NCBI RefSeq assembly: GCF_029962835.1
Contig: NC_080577.1
Coordinates: 6,014,001-6,078,000 of the forward strand
Length of the DNA stretch: 64,000 bases
Direction of reading: 5' to 3'
Origin: Magnolia sinica
Lineage: Eukaryota; Streptophyta; Magnoliopsida; Magnoliales; Magnoliaceae
Position numbers and translations under genes: made by a program. Each line of letters starts with the position of its first letter. The stretch's first letter is position 1. This document shows, one piece after another, positions 61,072-64,000 of this stretch. The notes below the pieces were generated by a model. That model was given only the letters and a program-made list of their open reading frames with translations. It ran no database searches and was not told the DNA's origin.

Positions 61072-62226
61072 CGCCTCCCCACAAGTAACCCTAGGTAATT
61101 AGACCAAAACAGATGGTCTTTTGAATAATGAGCTCACCTAATGGTATCTGTGGCCGTGCTCTAGAATGTTATGATCCATGCATTCTAGAAATTCAGCAAC
61201 AAAAGAGGTCCAATTCAGTATTAAGTATTTGTTGGCAGTTCTCTGATTAGATTTTTAGGATTGTTTGTTAGCGTAATTTTGGGTTGTTATCCATTAATAT
61301 GTCATTGATGGTTTCTAGGAGTATCAACTCTCTCAAATAAATGAGATATGTGTCCTTAGAAAGCAGAAATTTCACCAATCTTCAGCCACACATGCCATGG
61401 ACCGTTCATGTGGTTGTCCTTACCATGGAAAATTTTTCTTTGATAGATGATTGTCTGATCAATAGCTGCTTAATCTATATCCGTAGTTAAAAATGGTGCC
61501 TTGCCATATGGGTGTATCTAGGCATAACAGACTTCTATCCTTGCAGTGGATTATGTCTGTAAACAAGACCTATTTTGGGCATAGAACAGGATTCTACCAA
61601 CCCATGACTACAAATAAACAACATCATGAAACAAGTATATTAACAATACTTAACATTTCTCCTAGTTAAACTGAATGCTTGCAATTCAGTTCACTTGAGC
61701 AACAGAACAATGGTTTGGATTTTACCAAACTGTGAGCCTCACTTCTCAGAAACGGAAACATGCTCATGTTGTGCAAAGAGAGCACGTCCATATAAATCCT
61801 AAGGGGAGCAGATGCAAACTGGGAGAATGACTGAATCTGAATGAAGGTTGGCAGATCTAAGGGGCGCAAATGGGTCGATCCATTTCATAATCGGGTCGGA
61901 ATTTTGGCCATATATGGTTGGGTCCAAGTGAAAAATAAAATAAAATGACAGCTCCTTTATTTAATGGTTCAGATATGGGTCCTCTTGTACTAGACCTAAC
62001 CCATTGATCTCATGGGTTGAGTTCATGGTCGAGTCTGGGTTAAGTATAAAACTTACAAGTGAGTTTGGGTTAAGTATAAGACTTGCAAGTGAGTTTTGAC
62101 ACAAGCAATCAAAATATTTTAGTTCAAGGTTTAAATTAATGAGCTCCCAGAGCACATGGTCTTATGCTATCTTAGATAAGCTTGAAAAGAGTTTTAGAAA
62201 AATTCCAAGTACACATTGTCTTTAAT
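61072..62226. other. intergenic, nothing firm
   Basis: AT-rich; a fragment near 61,859-61,930 ('ggggcgcaaatgggtcg') resembles a hAT-type end without a partner. No gene. Confidence 0.4.
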
Positions 62227-62841
62227 TAAAGGTGGGCACGGGACGACCCGTTCCGGCTAACTCAACTCGTCCAACTTGGTCCGATCCGACTCGACCCGAA
62301 CTGAATGGGTGAGTCGGTCTGAACCAAGTAAGCTTCGCCCAATCTGAACTCTAACCGAGTCGAGTTCAAGTCACCCAATAACTTGACCCTACTCTCTCTA
62401 ATCCTACCCCAACTCGATCTCAACCTTTTTTTCTCCCTCCCTCATCCTCCTCTTCCAAGCCCGGCAACCACCCACTTCCATCACCCTCCTCCTCCTCTCC
62501 CTCCCTCTCTCCCTCATCCTTGTCCTCTTTCTCTTCCAAGCCCGACAACCACCGACCGGCCACCACTATCACCCTCCTCCTCCTCCTCCTCTCTCTCCTC
62601 TCCTCCCCACTCCCTCCCTCCCGCATCTTTCAATCCGACTCGGTGCCAACTCGATCCGACTCAGTACTTCTGACCGGATCGGATTCAGTCCGGATCAGTC
62701 CGGGCTAGACCGAACTCAGATTGAGTTAGGCATGCTGGACTCGGTATCGAGTCAGATCGAATTCAGGTTAGGCCTATTTCAAAACCGGATCGAGTCAAGT
62801 CAGCCCTAACTCGGTCCGACTCGACTTGGTGCCCCGCTCTA
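62227..62841. mobile_element. non-autonomous hAT element with 8-bp TSD, second copy
   Basis: Begins TAAAGGTGGGCACGGG and ends GTGCCCCGCTCTA (reads TAGAGCGGGGCAC in reverse). The exact 8-bp repeat TCTTTAAT flanks it (62219-62226 and 62842-62849). At 615 bp it is nearly the same length as the 614-bp element at 9591. Subterminal 'cgactcgac' repeats are shared; the centre is a CTC/CCT-rich tract (about 62,430-62,630) instead of an AT tract. Confidence 0.85.
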
Positions 62842-62929
62842 TCTTTAATTAACAATAAAAAAAGAGGTCCATGAACAAAATGAATATTCTAATTTACAAC
62901 TTTCATTGATTATAGAATAAGGACCTAAG

Positions 62930-63616
62930 GACCTTTTTGATTTTGAGGGAATAGGGAAATACCCTTAAAAAAGGTCATTATTACCTTTTCCCCTGTTTGA
63001 AATTTCAAATGCATTTTCTTCTCGAAGATTGGTCCAAAAAAGCTAACTTGCATTTGTGGACCCCACTGTGATGTGCATGACATATCCACACTGTCCATCT
63101 GTTTTATTAGTAGATTTTAGGGCCTAAGTCCAAAATTGAGACAAATGCAATACTCAAGTGGCCCATATCATAGGAAATAATGGCCTTAAACGTCCGCCAT
63201 TAAAAGTTATTTTGTTTATTGGGCCCACATTAATGTTTATTTGTCATCTAACCTGTTCATGAGGTCATAAAAACATTGATAAGGGGTAAACACAAATATC
63301 AGCTTTAGCCAAAACTTTTACGGGCCACATAAATTTTTATACGGCAAGCATTCAATTTCCACTGTTTCCTGTGGTGTGGTCCACTGGAGCTTTGGATCTG
63401 CCTCATTTTTGGGTTCATGGCCTAAATCAGGCTGTATTGGTATATCATATACATCACAGTGAGCCTATATTCATTTGGCAGCCGTCCTTGATTTTAAGGC
63501 CAAAAAGCTAAGACATCGACATAGGCGCAGGAAATGATGGGGTAATTCCCTAGTAAGTAATTATTACTTATTTACCATGTAATTACCATTTACTTCAAAA
63601 ATCAAACAGGTCCTAA
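62930..63616. mobile_element. MITE with nested foldback element
   Basis: Outer ends 'aggacctttttgattttgag' and 'aaaaatcaaacaggtcct' are inverted. A foldback-family element sits inside at about 63,055-63,470 ('tgtgatgtgcatgacatatc' / 'tatcatatacatcacagtg'). Confidence 0.6.
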
Positions 63617-64000
63617 GGTACCCTGGGCTGGTTCATTGAAAGTCCAACTATGCCTAGCCAATTACCAAAAAACCCATACCTAGGCCCATGGAAAAACGTA
63701 CTTCTGCAACTTTGTCCAGGCCCACCAACCCGCTGAAGAACTGCCCAGGTTGACTGCGGTCCTGTACATGATCCAAACCATTCGTGGGTCCAATTAGCTA
63801 GCATGGTCGTGTCATGCACCTACATGAATCGATAACTCGGATGAGTTGGATGCGATTCATCTGAATCCACTCAGATTCGGTTAGGCCTGACCTGGTTTGA
63901 CAACATGAATCGCTCAGACGAGTCAGGCTAGACCGGATGAGTCACAGAGTCATCGAGTCTAAAATCCACGCTCGATAAAAGGCCCACCACATGAGTAGAC
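63617..64000. other. right edge, nothing recognised
   Basis: Repeat-like sequence with 'gactcggatgagttggat'-type motifs and no gene. Confidence 0.4.

Noticed and set aside
62383-62708. Pro/Ser-rich frames in the second hAT element
   Set aside because: They arise from the CCT-rich core tract, with no domain or splice context.

Overview
This is plant nuclear DNA: spliced genes, a plastid aspartate transcarbamoylase, plant-type copia, gypsy-like, LINE, SINE and hAT debris, and long AT-rich intergenic space. The very dense family of foldback elements carrying 'cacggtgggcccac' and 'tggacggcgtggat' motifs reminds me of woody magnoliid genomes (Lauraceae or Magnoliaceae). That placement is an impression, not a result.

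Genes. I can support four, all small or intron-split. (1) A Di19-type zinc-finger gene on the minus strand whose first two exons are at 1501-1156; the rest lies off the left edge. (2) A 148-residue OB-fold single-strand nucleic-acid-binding protein on the plus strand, two exons, 21878-24119. (3) A 98-residue mitochondrial NFD6-type protein on the minus strand, three exons, 37017-34142; more than half of its 87-nt first intron is a (CT)25 microsatellite. (4) A complete plastid aspartate carbamoyltransferase (PYRB, first committed step of pyrimidine synthesis) on the plus strand, five coding exons, 56880-60525, probably with an upstream 5'UTR exon ending at 50935 and a 5.8-kb 5'UTR intron that holds a LINE.

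Layout. 1-1.5 kb Di19; 1.8-11.2 kb foldback elements and a nested hAT element; 12.7-16.9 kb degenerate copia element; 17-21.7 kb microsatellites, a 209-bp tandem duplication and foldback elements; 21.8-24.1 kb OB-fold gene; 24.9-30.3 kb a dispersed repeat pair, a fresh SINE and a hairpin; 34.1-37.0 kb NFD6; 37.2-39.0 kb small elements; 39.06-49.15 kb two nested, oppositely oriented, unusually long LTR-type elements; 49.2-50.7 kb foldback elements; 50.8-60.5 kb PYRB with a LINE and intronic elements; 60.9-63.6 kb an RTE-like tail, a second hAT element and a nested element.

Main discovery. The large inverted-repeat structure at 39-49 kb looks like two interleaved palindromes but resolves into one family inserted into itself. 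Both copies begin TGTAAGACCC and end GGGGCGTGACA. The outer copy has the 5-bp target duplication TCTCG, the inner antisense copy has TGGGG. Neither shows coding capacity. A second useful result is that the abundant foldback family shows 9-bp target duplications (TGTGACAAA exact; GTGGAGCCC/GTCGAGCCC), which points to Mutator-like mobility.

I see no operon, CRISPR, rRNA or convincing tRNA gene. The four genes have no evident functional link.
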